This document shows positions 36,603-44,902 of a DNA stretch of 64,000 nucleotides, in pieces. This DNA is from Streptomyces sp. NRRL B-3428 (lineage in GTDB: Bacteria; Actinomycetota; Actinomycetes; Streptomycetales; Streptomycetaceae). The stretch spans positions 124,001 to 188,000 of the forward strand of contig JOGW01000010.1 in assembly GCA_000721375.1 (NCBI GenBank), in the 5' to 3' direction. The notes beneath the pieces are model-generated. The model searched no databases. It saw only the letters and a program-made list of their open reading frames with translations, and was not told the origin of the DNA. Every line of letters starts with the position of its first letter. The stretch's first letter is position 1. Both the position numbers and the translations under genes were made by a program.

Positions 36603-37106
36603 ATGGCGGGGCTGGAGAGCAGCGAACACACACGGCTACACGGCAGCGCGACCGTGTCGCGGTGGTCTCCTGCCGTCGAGGACGAACGGGCCCTGAAAGC
36701 CCTGGAGTTGTTCGGCAACCCGACGGAGGGTGAGGTCCCCCTCCCCTCCCGCCCCGAGTCCGCCGGCACCGCCCGCAGGCTCGCCCAGATCGTGGTCCTG
36801 CGCCACTGGGGTCTGTCCCCGCAGGTCGCCGAAGCTGTCGTGCTGCTCGTCTCCGAGCTCGTCGGAAACGCCGTACGGCACACCGGGGCGCGGGTGTTCG
36901 GGTTACGGATGCTGCGCCGGCGCGGCTGGATCCGTATCGAAGTACGCGATCCCTCGCGCGGACTGCCCTGTCTGATGCCCGTCCATGAGATGGACACCAG
37001 CGGCCGCGGTCTCTTCCTGGTCGACAAGCTCTCCGACAGGTGGGGCGTGGATCTGCTCCCGCGCGGCAAGACCACCTGGTTCGAGATGCGCATCGCCGAC
37101 CGCTGA
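36603..37106 (+). CDS. ATP-binding anti-sigma-factor-like regulator (HATPase, RsbW type)
   Basis: 167 residues with a GHKL ATPase fold: SELVGNAVRHTG (N-box), VRDPSRGLPCL (G1 region) and TSGRGLFLVDKLSDRWGV (G2). This is the stand-alone serine kinase/anti-sigma type that is abundant in Streptomyces, acting on an anti-anti-sigma partner not present here. Leu101 is encoded by TTA (36903-36905), so its translation should need the bldA tRNA. The end of the gene, including its stop, is duplicated just downstream. Target sigma factor unknown. Confidence 0.88.
   Translation: MAGLESSEHTRLHGSATVSRWSPAVEDERALKALELFGNPTEGEVPLPSRPESAGTARRLAQIVVLRHWGLSPQVAEAVVLLVSELVGNAVRHTGARVFGLRMLRRRGWIRIEVRDPSRGLPCLMPVHEMDTSGRGLFLVDKLSDRWGVDLLPRGKTTWFEMRIADR
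36903..36905 (+). other. TTA leucine codon in the HATPase regulator (codon 101)
   Basis: In frame, context GGG-TTA-CGG, the same context as in mak. Confidence 0.9.
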
Positions 37107-37138
37107 CCCGGCTGTGCGCATCGCCGGCCGCTGACCCG
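37087..37138 (+). repeat. 24-bp direct repeat spanning the regulator's stop codon
   Basis: 37087-37110 and 37115-37138 match except for one base (GACCGC versus GGCCGC). Each copy contains codons for ...RIA(D/G)R followed by TGA. Confidence 0.9.
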
Positions 37139-37553
37139 ACGCGACCGAACGCCCCGGACATACCCAACGCCCCCGGACATGCAGAAGCCCCCGATCGCGC
37201 CGGGGGTGACGGCGCCCTGGGGGCTTCTGCGTGCACCGCGGATCTTGGGGGGGGTGTTGATCCGCGGTCGTATGGCGATCGAGCCCGGGTCAATGGGGAT
37301 CGCGTATCTCCGACTATGGCAGATGGGCGCTCCCCAAGCCAAAGGTCCTTACTCGGACATTGTGGTGCAATCCATACCACTTCGAATATTAATCTTTGGT
37401 GATCTGGAGCACTGACCTTGTAAACGAGGGCTAAGTAAGCATTCTGCTAAGTCTTCAGCGAGTTTCACAGCCCAGGCGGGACCTTTGCGGCCCACGACCC
37501 GCGACAGTCCCGAATTGGGTCAATCATTACCTTTTATGCGATAGCCCCTTTAA
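37107..37553. promoter_or_regulatory. Long AT-richer intergenic region; no gene seen
   Basis: 447 bases. 37181-37230 is a terminator-like hairpin with 12-bp arms. 37360-37550 is unusually AT-rich for this genome and probably contains the promoter of the deacetylase operon. It includes a short inverted repeat GTGGT-N9-ACCAC around 37360-37380 that could be an operator; this is weak evidence. Confidence 0.5.
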
Positions 37554-38327
37554 ATGGGCGCCGTGACCACCGACCGTCGCGGTGCTCTGCGCGCCGCCGC
37601 CCTGCTCGCCCTCGCCGGGCCGGTCGCCACGGCCTGCTCGGCCGACCGGCCCGGCCGCCCGCAGGCGCCCGAGAGCCGGCCGTCGGCCCCGCCGCCGGCG
37701 CCCGGACCGCGCCGTTTCCCCGGTCTGCCCGCCCAGATCGAGCACGGCCCACGAAACAAGTCCCATGTCGCGCTCACCTTCCACGGACAGGGCGAACCCA
37801 AGATCGCCCGGCAGCTGCTCACCCAGGCCGAGCAGGCGGGCGCACGCGTCACCGTGCTCGCCGTCGGCAGCTGGCTCGACCGCTACCCGGAGATGGCGCG
37901 GCGCATCCTCGACGGCGGCCATGAACTGGGCAACCACACTCTGCGCCACCTCGACATCAACGGACTCTCCGAGGCCGAGGCGTACGCGGAGATCACCGGC
38001 TGCGCGGACCGGCTGCGCCGGCTGACCGGCTCGATCGGCACCTGGTTCAGGCCCTCGCGCACGCAGCACGCGAGCCCGCTCGTCCAGCGGCTCGCGCGCC
38101 GGGCCGGCTACCCGCACGTCCTGTCGTACGACACGGACTCCCTGGACTTCACCTCGCCCGGCGCCCAGACCGTGGTCCGCACCGTCGCCGACTCGGTGCG
38201 CGGCGGGTCCGTGGTGAGTCTGCATTTCGGGTACGCGGACACGGTCGCCGCGCTCCCGGCCGTCCTGGAAGAACTCGCCCGCCGCGAACTGAGCGCGGTG
38301 ACCACCACGGAGCTGCTGATCTCATGA
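37554..38327 (+). CDS. Polysaccharide-deacetylase-like lipoprotein with altered NodB motif 1
   Basis: 257 residues from ATG 37554; a GTG at 37563 would also work. The N-terminus TTDRRGALRAAALLALAG plus VATAC looks like a Tat-type lipoprotein signal. The NodB fold is recognisable: HELGNHTLRH with His128/His132, WFRPSRTQ, YDTDSLDF and SVVSLHFGY. Motif 1, usually TFDD with the catalytic base and a metal-binding Asp, is TFHG (75-78), so both acids are missing. The stop overlaps the start of the YVTN gene (ATGA), so the two are co-translated. Either it uses a different metal site or it binds rather than deacetylates glycan. Confidence 0.85.
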   Translation: MGAVTTDRRGALRAAALLALAGPVATACSADRPGRPQAPESRPSAPPPAPGPRRFPGLPAQIEHGPRNKSHVALTFHGQGEPKIARQLLTQAEQAGARVTVLAVGSWLDRYPEMARRILDGGHELGNHTLRHLDINGLSEAEAYAEITGCADRLRRLTGSIGTWFRPSRTQHASPLVQRLARRAGYPHVLSYDTDSLDFTSPGAQTVVRTVADSVRGGSVVSLHFGYADTVAALPAVLEELARRELSAVTTTELLIS

Positions 38328-39517
38328 AGACCTCGCACAAGAGCCGGTGCATCGCCGGCGGACTGATGCTCACCGCCGCCGCACTCGCGGCCTGCGGCGC
38401 CCCCGAGCAGTCCGTCAAGGAGAAGGAGCAGGCCGCCGCACGGCAGGCGGCCGCGCTCAAGCCGGCCGGACCCAAGCCGATCTACGGGCTGCCGGGCATG
38501 CCGCCGGTGATGGACCCCAAGGACCTCTACGCGGCGAACCGGGCGAACAACCTGTCGCCGTTCATGAAGAAGGTCAAGGAACGGGTCTACGTCCCCAACA
38601 CCAACTCCAACACGGTCTCGGTCATCGACCCCAACACCTTCCAGGTGGTCGACACCATCGAGACCGGCACCCAGCCGCAGCACGTCGTGCCCTCCTGGGA
38701 CATGAAGACCCTGTGGGTCAACAACAACCGCGGCCACACGCTCACCCCGATCGACCCGCTCACGGCCAAGCGCAAGGGTGAGGACGTGGAGGTGCACGAC
38801 CCGTACAACCTCTACTTCACACCGAACGGCAAGCACGCCATCGTGATGGCCTCGCTGGATCGCGAACTCGTCTTCCGTGACCCGCAGACCATGCAGCGCA
38901 AGCACACCGAACCCGTGAGCTGCTACGGCGTGAACCACGCCGACTTCTCCCCGGACGGGCGCTACTTCATCGTGTCCTGCGAGTTCTCCGCCGAGCTGCT
39001 CAAGGTCGACACGGAGAAGATGAAGGTCGTCGGCCAGATCAAGCTGCCCTTCGAGGGCGCCATGCCCCAGGACGTGAAGATCTCGCCCGACGGCAAGACC
39101 TTCTACATCGCCGACATGATGGCCCACGGCATGTGGGTGCTCGACGGCGAGAAGTTCACGACGCCCGAGCTGCTTCCCACCGGCAAGGGCTGCCACGGGC
39201 TCTACATCTCCCGCGACTCCAAGGAGATGTACATCCCCAACCGCGGCGAGGGCTCGATCTCGGTCTTCGACTTCGCGCAGAACAAGCTGACCAAGAAGTG
39301 GTGGCTGCCCGACGGCGGCTCCCCGGACATGGGCGGTGTCTCGGCCGACGGCAACGTGCTCTGGCTGTCGGGGCGTTACGACTCCGAGGTGTACGCGATC
39401 GACACCCACAGCGGGGTCCAGCTGGCCCGTATCCCCGTGGGCGGCGGCCCGCACGGGCTCGCGGTCTATCCGCAGCCGGGCCGCTACTCCCTCGGCCACA
39501 CCGGCATCTTCCGCTGA
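38324..39517 (+). CDS. YVTN-type beta-propeller lipoprotein
   Basis: 397 residues. Signal peptide with lipobox LAAC (MLTAAALAACGA). The body has repeated blades such as VYVPNTNSNTVSVIDPNTFQVVDTI, MYIPNRGEGSISVFDF and VLWLSGRYDSEVYAIDTHSGVQLARIPVGGGPHGLAVYPQPGRYSLGHTG, the pattern of YVTN/surface-layer-type propellers. An early CGAPEQSVKEKEQAAARQAAALK stretch forms a charged linker to the membrane. Probably a surface protein that works with the co-translated deacetylase-like protein, by binding a ligand or scaffolding; no enzyme motif is seen. Confidence 0.88.
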   Translation: MKTSHKSRCIAGGLMLTAAALAACGAPEQSVKEKEQAAARQAAALKPAGPKPIYGLPGMPPVMDPKDLYAANRANNLSPFMKKVKERVYVPNTNSNTVSVIDPNTFQVVDTIETGTQPQHVVPSWDMKTLWVNNNRGHTLTPIDPLTAKRKGEDVEVHDPYNLYFTPNGKHAIVMASLDRELVFRDPQTMQRKHTEPVSCYGVNHADFSPDGRYFIVSCEFSAELLKVDTEKMKVVGQIKLPFEGAMPQDVKISPDGKTFYIADMMAHGMWVLDGEKFTTPELLPTGKGCHGLYISRDSKEMYIPNRGEGSISVFDFAQNKLTKKWWLPDGGSPDMGGVSADGNVLWLSGRYDSEVYAIDTHSGVQLARIPVGGGPHGLAVYPQPGRYSLGHTGIFR

Positions 39518-39549
39518 GCTGATTCCCGGCCCTTCGGGCCTCCCGGATC

Positions 39550-39588
39550 ACCGGGTGCGGGCGCTACTCGGAGGCGCCCGCACCCGGT
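39550..39588. terminator. Bidirectional terminator hairpin
   Basis: 15-bp perfect stem (39550-39564 with 39574-39588) between convergent genes. Confidence 0.85.
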
Positions 39589-39608
39589 TGTTCACTTCCT
39601 GCGAGAGA

Positions 39609-40250
39609 TCAGCGCGCGAGGAACAGCGCCTCCGACCCCACCGCCCGGTACCCCGCCGCCTGGAACGCACGGTCGCTGCGTGCGTTGCCGGCGGACACCT
39701 GCGACCACACCACCGCATCCGCCGGTACGAGATGGCGGGCGGCGAGCGCCAGCTTCCGTCCGAGCCCCTTGTGGCGGGCGTCCTCGTCCACCTCGACCGA
39801 GGTCTCCCAGCGCCCGGCGAGTCCGCGCCCCACGGTCAGCACCCCGCCGTCGGCCGCCCACACCCGTACCTCGTCGCGCCGCTTGCGCGCCGAGACCACC
39901 CGCGGATGGTCCGCGTCCTCGATCTCCCGCAGGGCGAGGGGGAGTTCACCGGTCAGGGCGGTGGCCGCCTTCATCAGGTCGATGGTGTCGTTACCGCGTC
40001 CCGTGCGCTCCATGAAAGCCGCGAGGAACAGCGGGTTCATGGTCGCCGCGAGCGCGTCGCAGTCCAGTGAAGCGAGCTTTGCCCGCACCCAGTCCGGGTC
40101 CTCGTCCGTGAAGATCACGGAGTGCGCGGTGAAGGCGAGTACGCCCGCGTCCCGGTGGCCCGGCTGCGGCAGGATCGTCGTCGTGCCGTCCGGTGCCGGG
40201 AACCTGCCGGCCGCCGCGTCGGCCAGGACCTCGGCAAGAGCGCTGCTCAT
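39609..40250 (-). CDS. GNAT-family N-acetyltransferase
   Basis: 213 residues from ATG 40250; ATG 40277 is an alternative with a GGAG site 11 bases upstream. The C-terminal half has the GNAT acetyl-CoA region: WETSVEVDEDARHKGLGRKLALAARHLV (R/Q-x-x-G-x-G/A loop as RHKGLG) and VVWSQVSAGNARSDRAFQAAGYRAVG. The N-terminal half is less conserved. Substrate unknown. It is divergent from the MerR regulator only 70 bases away, so that protein may control it. Confidence 0.85.
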   Translation of the reverse strand: MSSALAEVLADAAAGRFPAPDGTTTILPQPGHRDAGVLAFTAHSVIFTDEDPDWVRAKLASLDCDALAATMNPLFLAAFMERTGRGNDTIDLMKAATALTGELPLALREIEDADHPRVVSARKRRDEVRVWAADGGVLTVGRGLAGRWETSVEVDEDARHKGLGRKLALAARHLVPADAVVWSQVSAGNARSDRAFQAAGYRAVGSEALFLAR

Positions 40251-40320
40251 CCACGTACCCCCATCTTCGTACCCCATGGCACTTGAGTCTCCACCGACTG
40301 GAAGGCACAGACTCCTCTTC

Positions 40321-41235
40321 ATGATCCACGACGGCCCCGGGCTGCTCACCATCGGGCAGCTCGCCCGGCGCACCGGACTTCCCGTGCGCACCATCCGCTA
40401 CTGGTCGGACGCGGGCGTCCTGCCCGTGGTTGACCGCTCCGAGGGCAACTACCGGCTTTACGACGCGGAGTCCGTGGCCCGCCTCGAACTCATCCGCACC
40501 CTGCGCGATCTGGGCCTCGGCCTGGACGACGTACGGGCCGTGATGGCGGGGCAGACCACGGTCGCGGAGGTGGCGGCGCGCCATGTGAGCGCGCTCGACG
40601 CGCAGATCCAGAGCCTCAAGGTGACCCGGGCCGTCCTCACGACCGTCGCGAAGCGCGGTTCGACAGCGGAGGAGATGACCCTGATGAACAAACTGGCCAA
40701 GCTGAGCGCAGCCGAGCGCAAACGCATCATCGACACGTTCACCGCCGAGGTCTTCGGCGGTCTCGACACCACCGATCCCGACATCCGTACGCGGCTGCAG
40801 TTCGGCATTCCCGATCTGCCGGACGACCCCACCGCCGACCAGGTCGACGCCTGGGTGGAGATGGCCGAGATGCTGCAGAACCCCGAATTCCGGCGCGGGA
40901 TGCGCAAGGTGATCGAGTTCAACGCGGCGGGCCGTACGCCCGCGACCCCGCCCGGCACCTCGCTGTGGTTCATGAGCCGGCTGGTCCAGCTCGCGGGTGA
41001 CGCACGCGGGCGCGGTGTCGCGCCGGAGTCGGCCGAGGCCCGAGAGGTCCTGGCCGAACTGCTCGGGGACGCGGACCGGGCCGCCGTGCTCGACCGGATC
41101 CTGTCCGCGAGCCAGACCCAGGTCTCGCGCTTTCGGGATCTGATCGCGCGGGTGCGCGGCCTGGAGCAGTCGCCGCAGTACCGGGAGGAGTTCGCCTGGG
41201 TGGTGGCCGCCTTGCGGGCCGAGCTGGCCGGGTAG
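40321..41235 (+). CDS. MerR-family transcriptional regulator
   Basis: 304 residues. The N-terminal HTH is LTIGQLARRTGLPVRTIRYWSDAGVLP, then a YRLYDAESVARLELIRTLRDLGLGLDDVRAVM wing and dimer helix. The long C-terminal part (about 130-304) has no metal-binding Cys cluster and no recognised ligand domain; it is helical with AAERKRIIDTF and DAWVEMAEMLQNPEFRRGM segments, as in MerR proteins that sense organic molecules. Divergent from the GNAT gene, with ATG at 40321. Confidence 0.9.
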   Translation: MIHDGPGLLTIGQLARRTGLPVRTIRYWSDAGVLPVVDRSEGNYRLYDAESVARLELIRTLRDLGLGLDDVRAVMAGQTTVAEVAARHVSALDAQIQSLKVTRAVLTTVAKRGSTAEEMTLMNKLAKLSAAERKRIIDTFTAEVFGGLDTTDPDIRTRLQFGIPDLPDDPTADQVDAWVEMAEMLQNPEFRRGMRKVIEFNAAGRTPATPPGTSLWFMSRLVQLAGDARGRGVAPESAEAREVLAELLGDADRAAVLDRILSASQTQVSRFRDLIARVRGLEQSPQYREEFAWVVAALRAELAG

Positions 41236-41280
41236 TTAATCTGACCCCCGTCAACAAAGCACCAAGAAGGGGTGGAAGCC

Positions 41281-41496
41281 ATGGCGGACATCGAGGCGGC
41301 GCGCGCCGAGTTCCAGCGGATCGACACGGACGGTGACGGCCTGATCACCGCCGCCGAGTTCAAGACGGCGCTCGCCCAGGGCGGCGACTGGAACGTCACC
41401 GAGTCGGTGGCCGAGGCCGTCATACGCGCCCAGGACCTGAACGGCGACAAGAAGCTGTCCTTCGACGAGTTCTGGGCCCACCTGACCAAGGCCTGA
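41281..41496 (+). CDS. Small EF-hand calcium-binding protein
   Basis: 71 residues, ATG 41281 after AAGGGGTGG. Two EF-hand loops: DTDGDGLITAAEF (canonical, with Glu at position 12) and DLNGDKKLSFDEF (Asp, Asn, Asp and Glu ligands present). No signal peptide, so a cytoplasmic calmodulin-like protein. Streptomyces has several such small proteins, with suggested roles in calcium buffering and aerial growth; which one this is cannot be said. Confidence 0.93.
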   Translation: MADIEAARAEFQRIDTDGDGLITAAEFKTALAQGGDWNVTESVAEAVIRAQDLNGDKKLSFDEFWAHLTKA

Positions 41497-41564
41497 TCAC
41501 GCTCGGCTCCACAGTGGCGCGTCGGTGCATCCAGGGGGTGCGCCGGCGCGTCAGTCGGTGAGGG

Positions 41565-42674
41565 TCACGGCGGGAACCGCTCGGGGCGGAAGTCCGCCGG
41601 CAGCTCGTCCCTCTTCCCGGTGAGGATCTCCGCAGCGAGCAACCGGCCGATGACCGGACCGAGCGTGATGCCGCTGTGGGTGATGGCCTCGTAGTAGCCC
41701 GGCGCCGACGGCACGGAACCCACCGAGGGGAATCCGTCGGCCGGGATGGGCCGGTTGACCACCCGTGTCCGGGCGATACGGGCGTTGCCGAGCTCGGGAA
41801 CGACGTGGCGCGCCGATTCGTGGAGCAGCCGTGCGAGTTCCGCCGGGTCCTCGCCACCGTCGATGAGTGCGTCGATCTCGCGGCTGTGGAGGACCACCGA
41901 GGCGTCACCGTCGGGACGGATCTCGATATGGGGCGCGTGCATGGCCCGGCGAACCGGGACCTGAGCGCAGCTGATGCGGGTGACGGCGCCGGGTTCGTGG
42001 CGCATCGGCAGGTGCCGCCCGATGAGCCCGGCGATGCGGGAGCCGCTCGGGCCCGCCGCGTTCACGACGGCGCCGGCGTCGAGACGGCTCCCATCGGACA
42101 GAGCGACCGATCGGATGCTCCCGTCGGCACCGGTGCCGATGTCACGGACCGAGATACCGGACCGGAGCTCGGCGCCGGCCGCCACGGCCCGGCCGACCAG
42201 GCGGTCGACGAGACGACGTCCGTGCACCCAGGCTTCGTCGGGACAGAAGAGGACAGGGGTGTCCCCGGGCACCGCGAGAGCAGGTTCGAGGCGGCTGCGC
42301 ACCTGTGCCCCTGTGCACACTTCGACCCGGTAGTCCCAACTGGCCAGCAGGTCGGCTGTGTTCAGGAGCCTCACCTGCGCCGCGGGATCGTCCGCCCAGC
42401 GCAGGTGTCCGCCGGGATGCCACCACGAGTCTCCTCCGATGGTCCTGGCGAGCTCACGGTGCGCCGCCATACCGGCGACGTTCAGGTCGAAGTAGGACTT
42501 GGACACCGTCTTGTTGGCGGCGTTGACCCACGAGAAGGACCAGTCGGTGACGCCTTCGCCCGGCCGGCCCGCGTCGATGAGGACCACGTCGGCACCCTGG
42601 CGGGACAGGTTCCAGCCCACACAGGCCCCGACGATGCCCACTCCGATGACGACAACACGTTCGGGCCGCTTCAC
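41565..42674 (-). CDS. FAD-dependent oxidoreductase, D-amino-acid/glycine oxidase family
   Basis: 369 residues. N-terminal Rossmann dinucleotide fold VVVIGVGIVGACVGWNLSRQGADVVLIDA (GxGxxG and the acidic end). The DAO-type C-terminal segment RTRVVNRPIPADGFPSVGSVPSAPGYYEAITHSGITLGPVIG binds FAD and closes the active site. Oxidises the C-N bond of an amino acid or secondary amine; the substrate cannot be read from the sequence. A flavoenzyme of the DadA/SoxB type. It is followed upstream by the saccharopine-dehydrogenase-like gene on the same strand only 84 bases away, suggesting a joint role in amino-acid use. Confidence 0.85.
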   Translation of the reverse strand: MKRPERVVVIGVGIVGACVGWNLSRQGADVVLIDAGRPGEGVTDWSFSWVNAANKTVSKSYFDLNVAGMAAHRELARTIGGDSWWHPGGHLRWADDPAAQVRLLNTADLLASWDYRVEVCTGAQVRSRLEPALAVPGDTPVLFCPDEAWVHGRRLVDRLVGRAVAAGAELRSGISVRDIGTGADGSIRSVALSDGSRLDAGAVVNAAGPSGSRIAGLIGRHLPMRHEPGAVTRISCAQVPVRRAMHAPHIEIRPDGDASVVLHSREIDALIDGGEDPAELARLLHESARHVVPELGNARIARTRVVNRPIPADGFPSVGSVPSAPGYYEAITHSGITLGPVIGRLLAAEILTGKRDELPADFRPERFPP

Positions 42675-42757
42675 TGACCGTTCCTCACGAGCACCCCTTT
42701 CCTGCGGGCCGGCGAACTCTCGCCCCTGGTGTCAATCCTCACCCGAAGGACACCACC

Positions 42758-44005
42758 CTATTCGGCGAGCGTCTCCTGTGTGTTCTCCTCGCGCAGGCCC
42801 CACGGGGAGCCGTACGCGGTGAGCAGGTCGAGGAACGGCCGGGGTGCGAGGGCCTCCGGGCCCAGGACGCCGGAGTTCTTCCAGGTGCCGTTCGCGAGCA
42901 GCTCCAGGGCGACGACCGGGTTGACGGCGGTCTGCCAGACGACGGCCTGGGAGCCGTACTCGCGCATCGACCACTCGTTGTCGACGACGTGGTACAGGTA
43001 CACCTCGTGCGCGGCCCCGTCCTTGGTGCCCTTGACCCAAGTGCCCGCGCAGGTCTTGCCCTTCATACGGTCGCCGAGGGTCGCGGGGTCGGGCAGACAA
43101 GCCGCGACCACGTCGCGCGGGGAGACCTGGACCGGTCCTTCCGGGCCGGGGACCGTGACCTTCGCGGTGGCGTCGAGACCCAGCTCGTGCAGAGTCTTCA
43201 GCTTGGCGATGAAGTCGTCGCCGAGACCGTACTTGAACGTCACCCGGCGTGCGTCGACCCAGCGCGGGATGAGCAGCACCTCTTCGTGTTCGACGTTCAC
43301 GCACTCCACCGGGCCGATGCCCTCGGGGAACTCGAAGACCTCCGGCTCGCTGAACGGCGCCGTGGTGAACCAGCCGCGGTCCTTCTCGTAGACGACCGGC
43401 GGGTTCAGGCACTCCTCGATCGTGGTCCAGATGGAGAAGGAGGGGGCGAAGTCATAGCCCTCGACGGTGAGGTTCGCTCCGTCGCGTACGCCGATCTCCT
43501 CGATCTCGTCGAAGAGTTCATCGGCCGCGTACCGGGCGAAGACGTCCGACAGACCGGGCTCGATGCCCATACCGCACAGCGCGAGACGTCCCGCTGCCTC
43601 CCACTGCGCCGCCTTGGCGAACTGCTCGTCGCCGAGCTTGACTCCGCAGTCCTCGTACGGGGTGGTGGCATGCGGCGCGGACAGGGACATCGCCATGTCG
43701 ATGTAGTGGGTGCCGGCGGCGAGCGCCGCGTCGAACAGCGGCATCACGAAGCGCGGGTCGGTGGCGTTCAGGAGTACGTCGCAGCGCTCCTCGGCCAGGA
43801 CCCGGCGTACGCCCTCCTCGTTGGAGGCGTCGAGGCGGCGCGCGCTGAACCGGCCGCGCTGCTTCTCGCCGAGCGCGGCGACGGCCGCTTCGGCGCGGGA
43901 CAGGTCGTAGTCCGCCACCACCATGTGCGTCAGGAAGCCGCGCCGGGCCGCGATACGGGTGACGGCTGTGCCCACGCCGCCCGCGCCCACGAGGAGTACA
44001 CGCAT
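42758..44005 (-). CDS. Saccharopine dehydrogenase-like NAD(P)-binding protein
   Basis: 415 residues from ATG 44005 with AAGGCAAGGAC upstream; the open frame beyond it is not credible. Rossmann fold MRVLLVGAGGVGTAVTRIAARRG, then DVLLNATDPRFVMPLFDAALAAGTHYIDMAM as in saccharopine dehydrogenases and related carboxynorspermidine/lysine-pathway enzymes. The C-terminal half has GMGIEPGLSDVFARYAADELFDEIEEIGVRDG. Likely an amino-acid or polyamine imine reductase/dehydrogenase. Divergent from a TetR regulator that probably controls it. Confidence 0.88.
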   Translation of the reverse strand: MRVLLVGAGGVGTAVTRIAARRGFLTHMVVADYDLSRAEAAVAALGEKQRGRFSARRLDASNEEGVRRVLAEERCDVLLNATDPRFVMPLFDAALAAGTHYIDMAMSLSAPHATTPYEDCGVKLGDEQFAKAAQWEAAGRLALCGMGIEPGLSDVFARYAADELFDEIEEIGVRDGANLTVEGYDFAPSFSIWTTIEECLNPPVVYEKDRGWFTTAPFSEPEVFEFPEGIGPVECVNVEHEEVLLIPRWVDARRVTFKYGLGDDFIAKLKTLHELGLDATAKVTVPGPEGPVQVSPRDVVAACLPDPATLGDRMKGKTCAGTWVKGTKDGAAHEVYLYHVVDNEWSMREYGSQAVVWQTAVNPVVALELLANGTWKNSGVLGPEALAPRPFLDLLTAYGSPWGLREENTQETLAE

Positions 44006-44092
44006 GTCCTTGCCTTTCGACGTTCGCCGAGTGGACCCCGCGTCGGACCGTTGTCCGGGGGGTGAGCTCGATGCAACGGCACCCGGTGGCTT

Positions 44093-44107
44093 AACGTCTA
44101 CGGCGTT
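44093..44107. promoter_or_regulatory. Possible operator between divergent genes
   Basis: AACG-N7-CGTT partial palindrome in the 134-base gap between the saccharopine-dehydrogenase-like gene and the TetR gene. Only the outer arms match, so confidence is low. Confidence 0.3.
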
Positions 44108-44139
44108 GGCATAAGGATCTGCAGACGGACGGGTGCTCC

Positions 44140-44853
44140 ATGGCGAAGAAGGTGGTGCCGGAGGCCGAGCGGCGCAGACGGCGGCCCACCCGCCAGGGGC
44201 AGGTGCTCTCGGAGCGGATGATCGTCGCGACGGCGCTGCGGATGCTGCACGAGCACGGCAGCGCGGGCCTGACCGCACGCCGCCTCGGCGCGGCGCTCGG
44301 GGCCGATCCCAGCACGGTCTACCGCTACTTCGCCGGGCTCGACGGTCTGACCCGGGCGATCGGTGAGGAGCTGATGGGGCGGTCCCTCGACACCTGGAAG
44401 GCGACGGGGGAGTGGCGCGCGGATCTGCGCGCGCTGGGCCTGGCCATCCACGCCTCGTATCTGGCCCACCCGCAGGCGGCCGTCCTGACCGCGAGCCGGG
44501 TCACCGGACGGCCGCGGGAGATCGAGGTCGACGAGACGATCCTCGGGATCCTGCGCGGCGCCGGCTTCACGGACGCCGACGCCGTCGCGGTCTACCACGC
44601 GTTTATCGACCTGGCGCTTGCCTTCGCGGCGCTGGACGCCGGCTCGCTGGCGCTGCAGGACGACGCCCGTGAGCGGGACGAGCGGATGTGGGAATCGACG
44701 TACGCCCGGCTCCCGGACGCGACGCATCCGCATATCGCGGCCACGGCGAAGCTGCTCGCCTCGCGGATGAACCGGAGTGCGTATCCGACGGTTCTGGAGA
44801 CGCTGCTCGACGGCGCAGCGGCGAGGCTTGCCGCTGCGCGCCGCCGACCCTGA
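44140..44853 (+). CDS. TetR-family transcriptional regulator
   Basis: 237 residues with a basic N-terminus (AERRRRRPTRQG). HTH: LSERMIVATALRMLHEHGSAGLTARRLGAALGADPSTVYRYFAGLDGLTRAIGEEL. The ligand-binding domain is helical and contains HPQAAVLTASRVTGRPREIEVDE. Probably represses the divergent saccharopine-dehydrogenase-like gene. Its stop is followed immediately by the mini-hairpin array. Confidence 0.9.
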   Translation: MAKKVVPEAERRRRRPTRQGQVLSERMIVATALRMLHEHGSAGLTARRLGAALGADPSTVYRYFAGLDGLTRAIGEELMGRSLDTWKATGEWRADLRALGLAIHASYLAHPQAAVLTASRVTGRPREIEVDETILGILRGAGFTDADAVAVYHAFIDLALAFAALDAGSLALQDDARERDERMWESTYARLPDATHPHIAATAKLLASRMNRSAYPTVLETLLDGAAARLAAARRRP

Positions 44854-44854
44854 C

Positions 44855-44902
44855 AGCTCAGGCGCTGAGCTACTGAGGCGCTCAGTCACCCAGGCGCTGG
44901 GC
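44855..44902. repeat. Three tandem 16-bp mini-hairpins
   Basis: AGCTCAGGCGCTGAGC, TACTGAGGCGCTCAGT and CACCCAGGCGCTGGGC lie end to end. Each has a GCG loop; arms are GCTCAG/CTGAGC, ACTGAG/CTCAGT and CCCAG/CTGGG. The unit sequences differ but pairing is kept. The array lies between convergent stops and overlaps the hydrolase gene's last codons and TGA. Confidence 0.85.
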
